64,000 nucleotides of DNA from the NCBI GenBank assembly GCA_022822305.1, contig JAJEBY010000011.1:186001-250000 (forward strand). Direction: 5' to 3'. This DNA comes from Anaerolineae bacterium (lineage in GTDB: Bacteria; Chloroflexota; Anaerolineae; Aggregatilineales; Phototrophicaceae). Below the pieces are notes generated by a model. The model was not told the origin of the DNA. It saw nothing but the letters and a program-made list of their open reading frames with translations, and made no database searches. Below are positions 40,877-50,138 of the stretch, in pieces (positions within the stretch are counted from its first letter, which is position 1; every line of letters starts with the position of its first letter). A program made the translations under genes and the position numbers.

Positions 40877-42772
40877 ATGATCGACAAAAACCATGACAGT
40901 GTCATAATTCGTCACTGGATTTGGGCTGTGCCGATATTGATGGCATTTGCTGCTCTGAGCATTTGGCAAATCGATCGCTATCCGCCGACGAGCGACGAGC
41001 TACACAGTTCAATGTACAGTGCCGGATGGCTGAATGACCTCCAGTATTCTCCAATAGACGTAGTCCTTAGCTTATACAAAGACACCCCTGAACATGTCCC
41101 CGTTTATTTTGTTCTTCTAAACATTTGGGGAAAGTTAGTTACCAATGATATCGCCGTTGGTAAGGTCCTGGGAGTCTATTTTGCGCTACTAGGTATGTCG
41201 ACGGTTTTCCGCCTGGCGCGTGATTCTGTTGCGCCGGCGGCTGGCATATTTGCGCTGGTCATATTCGCAAGCAACGCATTCTTCAACTACTATATTGCTC
41301 ACGCGCGTATGTATTCGCTGTTGGTGTTAAATTCTGCACTGGTGCTGTGGCTGTATCTGCGAATCGCGCATCAAGCGCGTACTCCAAGGTTACGTGATTA
41401 CTGTGCCTTGTCAGTCGCTGTTGTTGCGCTAATCGGCACTCATTTGTTCAGCGCGCTTCTGTTGTTAACTCTGGGCATTTATCATTTGATATTTGTGCCG
41501 AAGAACGCGCGTTGGTGGATAGTGTCAATCGCTGCTGCGTTCGCGATATTGATCGTTTCGCCTTATTTGTTAGGCGCAGTTTCGAGAGGGATCTCACGCA
41601 CTGTTAGCGCGTACGGCGACATCCGGGCGGACGGTCTGCAAGCGATCGCGATTTGGCTGTCAATCGTGAGCAACAATCAAGTGGGACTGATCATGTTATC
41701 AGTTGCGGGTCTCGCTCTCGGCGCATTCAAGCAAAAGATCGTGGCAAGGCAATTCCTGCTGTTGCCGGTCATCTTTTTGGCAACGCTCGGACTGTTTGCT
41801 GAGTTTACGTTGACCGTGTATAAGCTGGGAATGCGCTATCAGTTAGCGGGCTGGCTCCCATTTGTCCTGCTTCAGGTCGCGGGGATCTACGCTTTATTCA
41901 GATTTCGTAGGATTTTGGGCTTGGTGGTGGTCCTTTGGGTCATTGCGGGTATTATGTTTCAATCCGCTGTCGATTGGAATGCATATCTTTCCAGCGGACG
42001 TTTGACTCCTTTCGAATTACCCGCTTATCATGCCGTATCACGACTGGCAGCACGGTTGGAATCGAGACCATACATTATCGGACTGCCTTATCACCCGCGC
42101 TTGCTGGACTACGGGAAAGGCACTTTCACGACTGAAGACTACTACTTCGGATGGCGCGGCATTCATTTGGAGCTGATCCATGATTCCAGCGCGGAAACTC
42201 TTGTCAATCACTTGCGGTGGAATGCGAGGTTTGAACCCGAGATATGGCTGTTCTACCAGAAGTCGAAAGTTGATGCTCTACAAGTTGCCGAATTGGCTGC
42301 TGTGATTGAGACACTACACTACCGGCTCTGCAATACGGTGGATTTGGGCTTCGATACCGTATTGCACCAGTACGCTTGGGTCACTTTCGGCTGCGAGACT
42401 GCCCGAACTGCGGCGAATCACAGGACGCAGCTCTTGAAATATGAATTCTACGGCGCGACATTGGACGAAGCGTCGTCCAGGTTGTTTTTCAGCGACTCAT
42501 GGTCTGGGGAGCAGACATTCCAACCGGAAGACTATCGAATGTCGTATCAGTTGATCGCTCCGGATTGGGACAAAGTCGCGCAATTGGATTTGCCGCTTGT
42601 TGATCCAGAAGAGTCCCGCATCTTCTACATTGATGTATCTGAAGTTCCAGAAGGCAGCTGTCGCTTGATGGCCATTCTTTACAAAGTGCAATCTGGCGAC
42701 CGCATCAGCTGGCTCGAAAATGACGGGAATACGCCTGATGTGTTGACTCTTGCTGACGTTCGCTTGCAGTGA
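40877..42772 (+). CDS. GT-C-type membrane glycosyltransferase paralog 1 (GT1)
   Basis: 631 residues, about 10 membrane helices. The first extracytoplasmic loop has IDRYPPTSDELHSSMYSAGW, with the acidic pair D40-E41 expected to be the catalytic motif of a lipid-sugar-dependent GT-C enzyme. A second shared motif is YYIAHARMYSLLVL. The last 130 or so residues form an extracytoplasmic beta domain (LLKYEFYGATLDEASSRLFFSDSW ... AQLDLPLVDPEESRIFYIDVSEVPEGSCRLMAILYKVQSGDRISWLENDG) shared with four paralogs. The family is new to me as a whole, but its transmembrane motif pattern resembles GT39/GT83-like transferases. The acceptor is unknown. It starts 102 bases after proA. Confidence 0.75.
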   Translation: MIDKNHDSVIIRHWIWAVPILMAFAALSIWQIDRYPPTSDELHSSMYSAGWLNDLQYSPIDVVLSLYKDTPEHVPVYFVLLNIWGKLVTNDIAVGKVLGVYFALLGMSTVFRLARDSVAPAAGIFALVIFASNAFFNYYIAHARMYSLLVLNSALVLWLYLRIAHQARTPRLRDYCALSVAVVALIGTHLFSALLLLTLGIYHLIFVPKNARWWIVSIAAAFAILIVSPYLLGAVSRGISRTVSAYGDIRADGLQAIAIWLSIVSNNQVGLIMLSVAGLALGAFKQKIVARQFLLLPVIFLATLGLFAEFTLTVYKLGMRYQLAGWLPFVLLQVAGIYALFRFRRILGLVVVLWVIAGIMFQSAVDWNAYLSSGRLTPFELPAYHAVSRLAARLESRPYIIGLPYHPRLLDYGKGTFTTEDYYFGWRGIHLELIHDSSAETLVNHLRWNARFEPEIWLFYQKSKVDALQVAELAAVIETLHYRLCNTVDLGFDTVLHQYAWVTFGCETARTAANHRTQLLKYEFYGATLDEASSRLFFSDSWSGEQTFQPEDYRMSYQLIAPDWDKVAQLDLPLVDPEESRIFYIDVSEVPEGSCRLMAILYKVQSGDRISWLENDGNTPDVLTLADVRLQ

Positions 42773-42817
42773 ACGCGATTGTGCCGAACAGATCACCTTT
42801 CGCTATAAGACTGAGCA

Positions 42818-44728
42818 ATGATTGTCTTGAATTCGCGCTTTGAACATAACGCCGGTCAAAGAGACGGGTTTTGGACGCACTGGTCTTGGAGTCTTCCGCT
42901 CATTTTTGTCGTCGCCTTTCTGAGCGTGCGGCAGATCGACTTGTACCCGCCGACTCCCGATGAGTTTTACTCTATGTACAATTCCGGTTGGCTAGTGAAC
43001 GGTCCCTTCACACCACTTGATGTGCTTGAATCGCTATATAACAACAGCGCCGACCAGTCACCTGGGTATTTCGTTTTATTGAGTATGTGGGGAAGATTGA
43101 CGTCATACAACCTCGCGATAGGGAGAGTTCTCAGCATTCTTTGCGGCCTGCTATCTCTCGCTATCATTTATCGATTGGCACGCGATTTCGTGGCCCCGCT
43201 TGCCGGTCTGTTCGCGATCATCGTTGCCGCTAGCAACGCTCTCTACAACTTTTATATCCCGCACGTGCGCATGTATCCATTGCTGCTGTTTATGGCGGGG
43301 GTCGTACTCTGGCTGTATTTGCGCATTATCCTTCAGCAGGACAGTGCGCGAATGAGGGACTACGCCGCTTTGGGCGTTGCCGTATACCTGTGTATAAACG
43401 TGCATCCGTTTAGCGCAACGTTCCTGATTACGCTGGCGATATATCACGTTTTCTTTGTCAGGAGAGATCATAAGTGGCGGCGCATTGTAGCGACAGTATT
43501 TGTTGCAGTAGCGGCATTTCTGCCATGGCTCTAGGTTTTACTCACGGAAGGAGTCAACAGAGCGGTTGCGGATTGGGGCGAATCCAGCGCCGGCGCCTGG
43601 GACACAATCGGAACCTGGCTTATTGTTACCACCAACGGCCAGCCGTTGCTTCTGTTCATATCCCTAGCGGGCCTGGCGCTCGCCGTAAAACGTGGCTGGT
43701 TTCCACTGAGGCCTGTACTGGCGCTCCCCATCGTGTTTGTGATTCTTTTGGGACTGCTAACGGATGCGACACCCTACATAAGCACTTCCGGGTCAAGGTA
43801 TCAATTGCCAGCCTGGCATTTCATGCTGCTGCTGGTGACGTCAGGTCTGTATTTCCTCTATCGCTACGAAAGGCGGCTCGGCTTGCTCGTCATTTTATGG
43901 ATAGTGGCGGGCCTCGTTCTTCAGTCAAGCACGGACTGGAGACCCTTCATCCAAGGGCGAAGGTTTTCGTTTTTGTTCCCTCCCTGGCAGGTGATTTCCC
44001 GCCTCGTGTCCGAAGAACCAACTGATCCGCTACCCATTGGCTATCGTACTTCTACCAATATCTTAAACTGGCCCGGCAACGTCGATTATCCGCAGCGTCA
44101 ACATTACTTTGAAGACGCGGGAATCAGCATACGATTTGCTGCAGATCCGCACGACTTTGAATTAATGATCCGTCACGGCGCCATCGTCACGCCTCATATA
44201 TGGGTTTTCTTGCAAACGTCCATCGCTGATGAAACCGAAATTGCGGAGATCCGAGCCACTATGGATGAGCTCGACTACGACCTGTGCGGAACGCGCGATG
44301 TTGGAGTCGATACCTTGATCATGGAGTATTCGTGGAATTTAGCAAACTGCATGAGGTTGGATCCGAAGTCTGAGTTCCAATCAGACACTTTTGGGTATCG
44401 CTTTATTCGAGCTGAAGTTGACACGGGTACCGCTACTCTATTCCTTGCGGATAGCTGGTCTACGAATGTCGACATCCCTTTGCAAGACTATATGATGTCT
44501 TACCAACTGATATCGCCAGACTGGAACAACGTGGCACAGTTGGATTTGCCGTTGGTTCATGAGGGTGTGCCGCGGCGATTTTCGATTGATGTTTCCGATG
44601 TGGAGCCCGGTGACTATCGACTGGTGGCGATCCTCTACGACAAGGAAACGGGCGAGCGCATCGACTGGTTTGAGAACGACGGCCCGTCGCCTGATTTGCT
44701 GACACTCGCTGAGGTGGTCTTGCATTAG
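42818..44728 (+). pseudogene. GT-C-type glycosyltransferase paralog 2 (GT2), interrupted by an in-frame TAG
   Basis: The frame runs from the ATG at 42818 to TAG at 43532-43534 (codon 239) and continues in the same frame to 44728. Codons after the TAG read VLLTEGVNRAVADWGESSAGAWDTIGTWLIVTTNGQPLLL, and they align with GT3 (FTLLRGMERYVSNWGEASVGAGDALAAWLTVMTNGQPLLL), so the break is a single nonsense codon without frameshift. The 636-position reading otherwise keeps the D48-E49 motif and the C-terminal beta domain. If the TAG is real, only the first 238 residues (six or seven helices) would be made, and a new start near 43646 would be needed for the rest. A base-calling error or a read-through is also possible. 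Confidence 0.75.
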
Positions 44729-44783
44729 GCGCGATTCCGTCGAATACTTCCTCTTAGAGCCAAGTGATTCCGTAATACTTGTA

Positions 44784-46691
44784 ATGAATTCATACTTTGA
44801 AGCACATCGCGGTCAAAGGCACGGTCTACTTGCGCATTGGGCATGGTGCCTGCCGGCGTTATTGGTGATTGCGCTCTTGAGCGCACGTCAGATCGACCTT
44901 TACCCGCCATCAGCCGATGAATTCTTCTCCATGTTCAACTCGGGCTGGTTGGTAAACCAGCCTTACTCGCCGTTGGAAATCGTCGAGTCTCTTTACACGT
45001 ACAGTCCTGCGCATACGCCGGGTTTCTTCTTCGCGTTGAGCGCTTGGGGAAATATTACGGCATTTGACGTCGCGTTGGGAAGGACGCTCGGAATCTATTT
45101 CGGATTGCTTTCGTTGGCAGTCGTCTATCGTCTTGCGCGCGATTTTGTGGCCCCGGAAGCAGGCGTGTTCGCCATCGCCATATTCGCCAGCACCGCTTTC
45201 TACAACTTTTACGTTGCGCACGTCAGGATGTATGGGCTCTTGGTATTCATGTCTGGCGTTGTGTTGTGGCTCTACTTGCACATCATTAATCGATCGAAGG
45301 AAATCGGGCCGTGGCACAATGTTGCATTTGGCGTATCAATTTGCATCTATTTAAGTATTCATGCGTATAGCGCCGTCTTCATGCTGGCTCTGGGCCTTTT
45401 TCATCTGATGCTGGTCCGAAAAAGTCGACGTTGGTGGCGAGTCACTGTAGCTGGATGTGTACCCGCACTCCTGCTGTCACCGTACGCCATTTTCACACTA
45501 TTACGAGGCATGGAACGATACGTAAGCAATTGGGGCGAAGCGAGCGTAGGGGCCGGTGATGCACTGGCGGCTTGGCTGACAGTCATGACGAATGGTCAGC
45601 CGCTGTTGTTGGTGTTGCCACTGATCGGCATTTTGTTGAGTTTACGGAGAAAATCCAATAGATTCCGGTCGCCTTTGATGCTGTTAATTTTCTATATGAT
45701 CGTAATTGGCGTTCTTGCACAGGCGAGTCAATTGGTCACAACCAGCGGGATGCGTCATTTGCTTCCGGGGATTCTCCCGTTTGTTCTTACTGCTGTATTC
45801 GGGTTTATGGAACTCTATTCGACTCGTTGGTGGCTGGGGACTTTGGCAGTCCTTTGGGTCATGGCTGGCATATGGTTCCAGGGCGCCGCTGACTGGCGAA
45901 CCTTCATTGCTGGTCGGAATGAACCATTTGTACTCCCGGCGTGGCAAGTCATATCTCGACAAGCAGCCAAAGCGAACAGCAAACCTATGGTAATCGTACA
46001 CGACATCTCGCGCTACGAATTGGAATGGGAATCATACATCAACTACTCACAGAGGAATTCCTACTTTGATGACACCGGAGTTCATTTGGCTTACACCAAT
46101 GATCTCCACAAGCTTGAATTAGATCTACGAAATGGTTCAATTGATACGTCAGACATATGGATTGTTGCGAGGTCTTCGGAGAATAGGATCCCCTCGGACG
46201 TTGAAGCAGTCTTGGATCGGCTCGACTACAGCTTGTGTAACCAAGAAGCGCTCGGCAATAGCGCTAGAATCTACAAGCATTCTTGGTCTGCGCTAGATTG
46301 TAGACGCGCTGAAGTGATCACCCGTGCCACAAGCGAATTGATCAGTTATCAGATGTTGGCCGCATCACTGGACGCAGACCAGATCCATCTCAAGTTCGTG
46401 GACGAATGGACAGAGTTTAACCAAAGCGGCCGGGCCCTGGATGGCGTTCGATTGTCGTACCAACTGATTTCACAAGACTGGGACAATGTAGCGCAGTTGG
46501 ATTTGCCGTTGGTTCACGAAGGTGTGCCGCGGCGATTCTCAATTGATGTTTCCGATGTGGAACCCGGTGACTATCGTTTGGTGGCGATCCTTTACGATAA
46601 GGAAACGGGCGAGCGCATGGACTGGTTTGAGAACGACGGTGCCTCGTCGAAGATGTTGACGCTGGAGCATATCGCCATACCGGAAGGTTGA
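44784..46691 (+). CDS. GT-C-type membrane glycosyltransferase paralog 3 (GT3)
   Basis: 635 residues, about 10 helices. The signature loop is IDLYPPSADEFFSMFNSGW (D45-E46), and the second motif is FYVAHVRMYGLLVF. The last 50 residues (LDLPLVHEGVPRRFSIDVSDVEPGDYRLVAILYDKETGERMDWFENDG) are nearly the same as in GT2, although the upstream parts have diverged much more. That may indicate gene conversion. The stop at 46691 lies 44 bases before the -35 of the pheS promoter. No ribosome site is very strong; the ATG after AATACTTGTA is the best start. Confidence 0.75.
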   Translation: MNSYFEAHRGQRHGLLAHWAWCLPALLVIALLSARQIDLYPPSADEFFSMFNSGWLVNQPYSPLEIVESLYTYSPAHTPGFFFALSAWGNITAFDVALGRTLGIYFGLLSLAVVYRLARDFVAPEAGVFAIAIFASTAFYNFYVAHVRMYGLLVFMSGVVLWLYLHIINRSKEIGPWHNVAFGVSICIYLSIHAYSAVFMLALGLFHLMLVRKSRRWWRVTVAGCVPALLLSPYAIFTLLRGMERYVSNWGEASVGAGDALAAWLTVMTNGQPLLLVLPLIGILLSLRRKSNRFRSPLMLLIFYMIVIGVLAQASQLVTTSGMRHLLPGILPFVLTAVFGFMELYSTRWWLGTLAVLWVMAGIWFQGAADWRTFIAGRNEPFVLPAWQVISRQAAKANSKPMVIVHDISRYELEWESYINYSQRNSYFDDTGVHLAYTNDLHKLELDLRNGSIDTSDIWIVARSSENRIPSDVEAVLDRLDYSLCNQEALGNSARIYKHSWSALDCRRAEVITRATSELISYQMLAASLDADQIHLKFVDEWTEFNQSGRALDGVRLSYQLISQDWDNVAQLDLPLVHEGVPRRFSIDVSDVEPGDYRLVAILYDKETGERMDWFENDGASSKMLTLEHIAIPEG

Positions 46692-46734
46692 TTGAGCGCG
46701 GGCAGCGCATTCGGCGAGGCGGGCAAACGGGCGC

Positions 46735-46764
46735 TTGACACATTCGAATATTTCACCGGATAAT
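46735..46764 (+). promoter_or_regulatory. Promoter of the T-box-pheS unit
   Basis: Perfect -35 TTGACA (46735-46740), 18-base spacer, -10 GATAAT (46759-46764, five of six). The transcript would start near 46771, just before the T-box stem I region. This is one of the two strongest promoters in the window. Confidence 0.75.
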
Positions 46765-46784
46765 ACGCAGAAATCTATAGCTTG

Positions 46785-47077
46785 AAAAAGGCGTTGACGA
46801 AGACGATCCGCGATCGCGTGATAAAACGCCTGCCGGAGCAGGGAGCGAGTGTCAGTGACTGAGAGCGCTCGCCGAGGCAGTTGCGGAGTTCCCTTCCGAG
46901 CCGACGGGTGAAACGCCTGCGGTCGTTGGCTTGTTACAGCCACGACCTGCTGAGTAGTCCGCTCCGCCTGCCCGGCGTCACAGGGCGAAATGAGTGCGGC
47001 GTCAAAGACGCTGAACAAGGGTGGTACCGCGGGAATGCATGCGCTCTCGTCCCTTATGGGTGCGAGGGCGTTTTTTT
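46785..47077 (+). ncRNA. T-box riboswitch leader of pheS
   Basis: The T-box sequence AAGGGTGGTACCGCG lies at 47017-47031 and matches the conserved antiterminator side that pairs with the NCCA end of uncharged tRNA. A terminator hairpin (CGCTCTCG ... CGAGGGCG) and a T7 run (47071-47077) follow. The 5' part begins GGCGTT (46785-46790), which can pair with AACGCC at about 46826 or 46911 for the base of stem I. Uncharged tRNA-Phe should favour the antiterminator and allow pheS expression. The specifier codon was not fixed: UUC occurs at 46889-46891 and 46894-46896, but I did not fold the leader. Confidence 0.88.
47042..47077 (+). terminator. Regulated terminator of the T-box leader
   Basis: Stem CGCTCTCGTCCC pairs imperfectly with GGGTGCGAGGGCG around a short TTAT loop, followed by seven Ts. 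It competes with the T-box antiterminator that starts at 47017. It lies 47 bases before the pheS ATG. Confidence 0.8.
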
Positions 47078-47124
47078 GTGCAATACTTGAGAAGCGGCTG
47101 TTCCGAATCGACAACGGAGAGAGC

Positions 47125-48159
47125 ATGTCAAATACGATCGAATTGATACGTGAGGAAGCGCTGGCTTCCATCCTGGATGTCAATAGCAGCGATGCGCTGG
47201 TTGAGTGGAGAAGCCGCTTTATCGGAAGAAAGGGAGCGGTAAACGGTCTATTCAATACGATTGGGACCCTGCCAAGAGACGAACGGGCCGCATTTGGGCA
47301 GCGGGTCAATGCCCTGCAGAGCAAGCTGACCGAGGCTTACGATAAAAGAGAAGCGCTAATACGCCAGCGGGCGCTCGCTATGGACCTGGAAGACGGCGAT
47401 ATCGACATCAGCCTGCCCGCCCATCCTCGTCCGAAGGGCGGATTGCATCCGTCCACGCGCACGCATCGCGAGTTCCAAAAGATCTGGGCGGATATGGGCT
47501 TTCATGTCTATCAAAGTTTTGACGTGGAAGAAGACGATTTCAACTTCACGCTGCTCAATTTGCCGCCGCATCATCCCGCGCGCGATATGCAGGATACCTT
47601 TTATACAGCCAATCCCAAGGTGTTGTTGCGCACGCACACCTCTCCGGGGCAGATCCGCGCCATGCGGGAGTTAGGCGCCGGAGGCAGCCAACCCATCCGT
47701 GTGATATTGCCCGGCATGTGTTATCGCCAGGAGCAGGTCACCGCTCGCAGCGAGATCCAGTTCACGCAGGTTGAGGGTCTGGCCATCGGACGGAATATCC
47801 GCATGAGCGATCTGAAGGGCACAATCGCGGAATTCGCCAAGCGCATATACAACCCCAATGCCAAGGTCCGATACCGCGCATCTTATTTTCCCTTTACCGA
47901 GCCGAGCATGGAAGTGGATGTCGAGTGCTTTCTCTGTGATGGCGAAGGCTGTCGCGTCTGCAAATATACCGGCTGGCTGGAGATCGCTGGCAGCGGAATG
48001 GTCCATCCTACCGTACTGCGCAATGGAGGCTATGATCCGAATGTGTGGAGCGGATTCGCGTTCGGCATGGGTCCGGAACGCATAACAATGCTGAAACACG
48101 GCATCCAGGATATCCGTTATTTCTGGGGAAACGACCTGCGCTTTTTGAAGCAGTTCTAG
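47125..48159 (+). CDS. pheS: Phenylalanyl-tRNA synthetase alpha subunit
   Basis: 344 residues from the ATG at 47125, preceded by GGAGAG; an in-frame opening at 46990 lies inside the T-box leader and is not used. A short N-terminal helical part leads to the class II catalytic core: motif 2 is MCYRQEQVTARSEIQFTQVEG and motif 3 is GFAFGMGPERITMLKHGIQDIRYFWGNDLRFLKQF. A Cys cluster (ECFLCDGEGCRVCKYTGWLEIAG) typical of many bacterial PheS proteins is present. It forms the (alphabeta)2 enzyme with PheT, attaching Phe to tRNA-Phe. Unusually, pheT does not follow directly: GT4 and GT5 lie in between. Confidence 0.96.
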   Translation: MSNTIELIREEALASILDVNSSDALVEWRSRFIGRKGAVNGLFNTIGTLPRDERAAFGQRVNALQSKLTEAYDKREALIRQRALAMDLEDGDIDISLPAHPRPKGGLHPSTRTHREFQKIWADMGFHVYQSFDVEEDDFNFTLLNLPPHHPARDMQDTFYTANPKVLLRTHTSPGQIRAMRELGAGGSQPIRVILPGMCYRQEQVTARSEIQFTQVEGLAIGRNIRMSDLKGTIAEFAKRIYNPNAKVRYRASYFPFTEPSMEVDVECFLCDGEGCRVCKYTGWLEIAGSGMVHPTVLRNGGYDPNVWSGFAFGMGPERITMLKHGIQDIRYFWGNDLRFLKQF

Positions 48160-48176
48160 GCGGAGGACGCATCTGC

Positions 48177-50084
48177 GTGCTGTTAAGAGTCGGCCATTTG
48201 TCGGACACTTTCATCGATAGGCTATTGGGCCACTGGGTGTGGGTTGTGCCGGTATTGCTGGTCGTTGCCGCCCTGAGCCTGCGGCAGAGCGACCTACATC
48301 CCCCGGCGGAGGACGAATTCTACTCCATGTCCAACGCGGGCTGGTTGCTCGGCGGCCCGTATTCGCCATACGAGATTTTGGATTCTTTGGCTCGCAACAG
48401 CCCCAATCACACGCCGCTCTACTTTCTAGTCTTGAGTTTGTGGGGTCAACTGACCACGACCGACATTCTGCTGGCGCGCATGCTTAGTCTGCTCATCGCC
48501 CTGTTGAGCGCGGCCATGGTATATCGCTTGGCGCGCGACTTGCTGGCGCCGGTGGCCGGCAATCTTGCGATCATCATCTTCAGCAGCCTCGCCTTCTTGA
48601 ACTACTACATCGCCTTTGCGCGCATGTATACCATGCTGGCGCTGATGTCCGCCATTGTCTTGTGGTTATATTTGCGCATCACACATCAGCTGGTAGCGGT
48701 CAGACGAAGCGACTACCTTGCGCTGGGCGCGGCGATATTTGGGCTGCTGAGCACGTTTGTATTCGGCGCGGTGCTGCTGGTCACGATTGGGGTTTATCAT
48801 TTGATTGTAGCGCATAAAGACCGTCGCTGGCTGATGACGTCCGGCGCGGCCTTGATTGCGCTGTTGCTGTTTACGCCCTGGCTAAGCGTGGTGGTCACGG
48901 ACGGGTTGCAGCGAGCAACAGGATACGTCGATTGGGAGAGCCTTAACGGGCTTGAGGCAATGCGTGCCTGGCTGGAAATGTCCCTGAATAACGAGTTCCT
49001 GCTGCTGGCGCTGACCATTGGCGGCATCGCCATAGGCATGATGCGCAAGCAAGCGTCTTTCCAGCCCTGGATGCTGCTCTTCATTCCATATTCTCTGACT
49101 TTGGCTGTGATCGCTCAGTTCACGCATTATATTTCGCTGGATACGATGCGCTATCACGTGCCCGGACTGATTCCGTTTGTATTGTTCGCAGCCGCCGGCA
49201 TTTACGGGTTGTATTGCTTAAGAAGATGGCTGGGACTGTCGGTGCTGCTGTGGGTAATGGCCGGCGTGACCTTTCAAGGGACGGCGCGCTGGTACGACTG
49301 GTTAGGGGGCCGGGTCTTCACCTACTCGCGCGAACCAGTCCACGCCATTGCGCGCCTGGCGGGACGAGAGCAGACGCCTCCTGCGATCCTCGGCTATCAG
49401 TTTGACAACTTCTGGCTGGACTATCCGGGGGCCATGGACTATTCCCAAGGTGAGCATTATTTCGAATCGCGTGACATCGCCATTCGCACACCAGCTGACA
49501 TTGAGGCATTTGAGGACGCCGCCAGACGCTTTGCCGTCGTTGAACCATGGATTTGGCTGGCTTATCGACCGAATCGCGTTGACGCGGCAGAGGCGGCGGT
49601 CCTGATTGAGCTTATGGGAGAGCTCAACTATCAGCACTGTGAAACAGCTGAGATCAAACCCCAGACCCTGGTCATCAAATATAGCTGGAGCACGCTAGGC
49701 TGCGCGCCGCCGCAGCTGCTGGGCAGTTATGAAAGCGATCTCATCGACTACGAGTTCTACGGCGCGGCGCTGAATTCGGACAGCTCAAACGTCGCATTCA
49801 GCGATCGCTGGATCGCGCGCCAGGAGATACCTCGAAAGACCTATGGCACATCCGTGCAGCTGGTTAATGACGATTGGGACAAAGTCGCGCAAGTCGACCT
49901 GCCCCTGACGCACGAAGGCAAAGTTCGGCGTTTCACCGTTGATGTATCGGACGTATCCGCCGGCCATTACCGACTGGTGACAATTCTGTACGATCGCCAG
50001 AGCGGCGAACGATTCCACTGGTTGAATAATCCCGGCTACGTTCACGACATGCTGCTGCTGGCTGAGATTAAGATTGAAGATTAG
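48177..50084 (+). CDS. GT-C-type membrane glycosyltransferase paralog 4 (GT4), between pheS and pheT
   Basis: 635 residues from the GTG at 48177, chosen because GGAGG (48162-48166) lies 10 bases upstream and gives a length like the paralogs; the frame is open further up but into pheS. The signature loop is SDLHPPAEDEFYSMSNAGW (D46-E47), and the second motif is YYIAFARMYTMLAL. The C-terminal beta domain ends VAQVDLPLTHEGKVRRFTVDVSDVSAGHYRLVTILYDRQSGERFHWLNNPG. It starts 17 bases after the pheS stop, so it is surely in the T-box transcript. The reaction is inferred from the GT-C pattern. The acceptor is unknown. Confidence 0.78.
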   Translation: MLLRVGHLSDTFIDRLLGHWVWVVPVLLVVAALSLRQSDLHPPAEDEFYSMSNAGWLLGGPYSPYEILDSLARNSPNHTPLYFLVLSLWGQLTTTDILLARMLSLLIALLSAAMVYRLARDLLAPVAGNLAIIIFSSLAFLNYYIAFARMYTMLALMSAIVLWLYLRITHQLVAVRRSDYLALGAAIFGLLSTFVFGAVLLVTIGVYHLIVAHKDRRWLMTSGAALIALLLFTPWLSVVVTDGLQRATGYVDWESLNGLEAMRAWLEMSLNNEFLLLALTIGGIAIGMMRKQASFQPWMLLFIPYSLTLAVIAQFTHYISLDTMRYHVPGLIPFVLFAAAGIYGLYCLRRWLGLSVLLWVMAGVTFQGTARWYDWLGGRVFTYSREPVHAIARLAGREQTPPAILGYQFDNFWLDYPGAMDYSQGEHYFESRDIAIRTPADIEAFEDAARRFAVVEPWIWLAYRPNRVDAAEAAVLIELMGELNYQHCETAEIKPQTLVIKYSWSTLGCAPPQLLGSYESDLIDYEFYGAALNSDSSNVAFSDRWIARQEIPRKTYGTSVQLVNDDWDKVAQVDLPLTHEGKVRRFTVDVSDVSAGHYRLVTILYDRQSGERFHWLNNPGYVHDMLLLAEIKIED

Positions 50085-50138
50085 CGGGGTTGGATCGGCG
50101 GGATAATCTCGCGGATTAATGACAGCGCGACGGGTACG

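Noticed and set aside
46990..47124. Upstream in-frame extension of pheS through the T-box leader
   Set aside because: The extension would be translated from the T-box and terminator hairpin. The ATG at 47125 has its own ribosome site and matches the family start.
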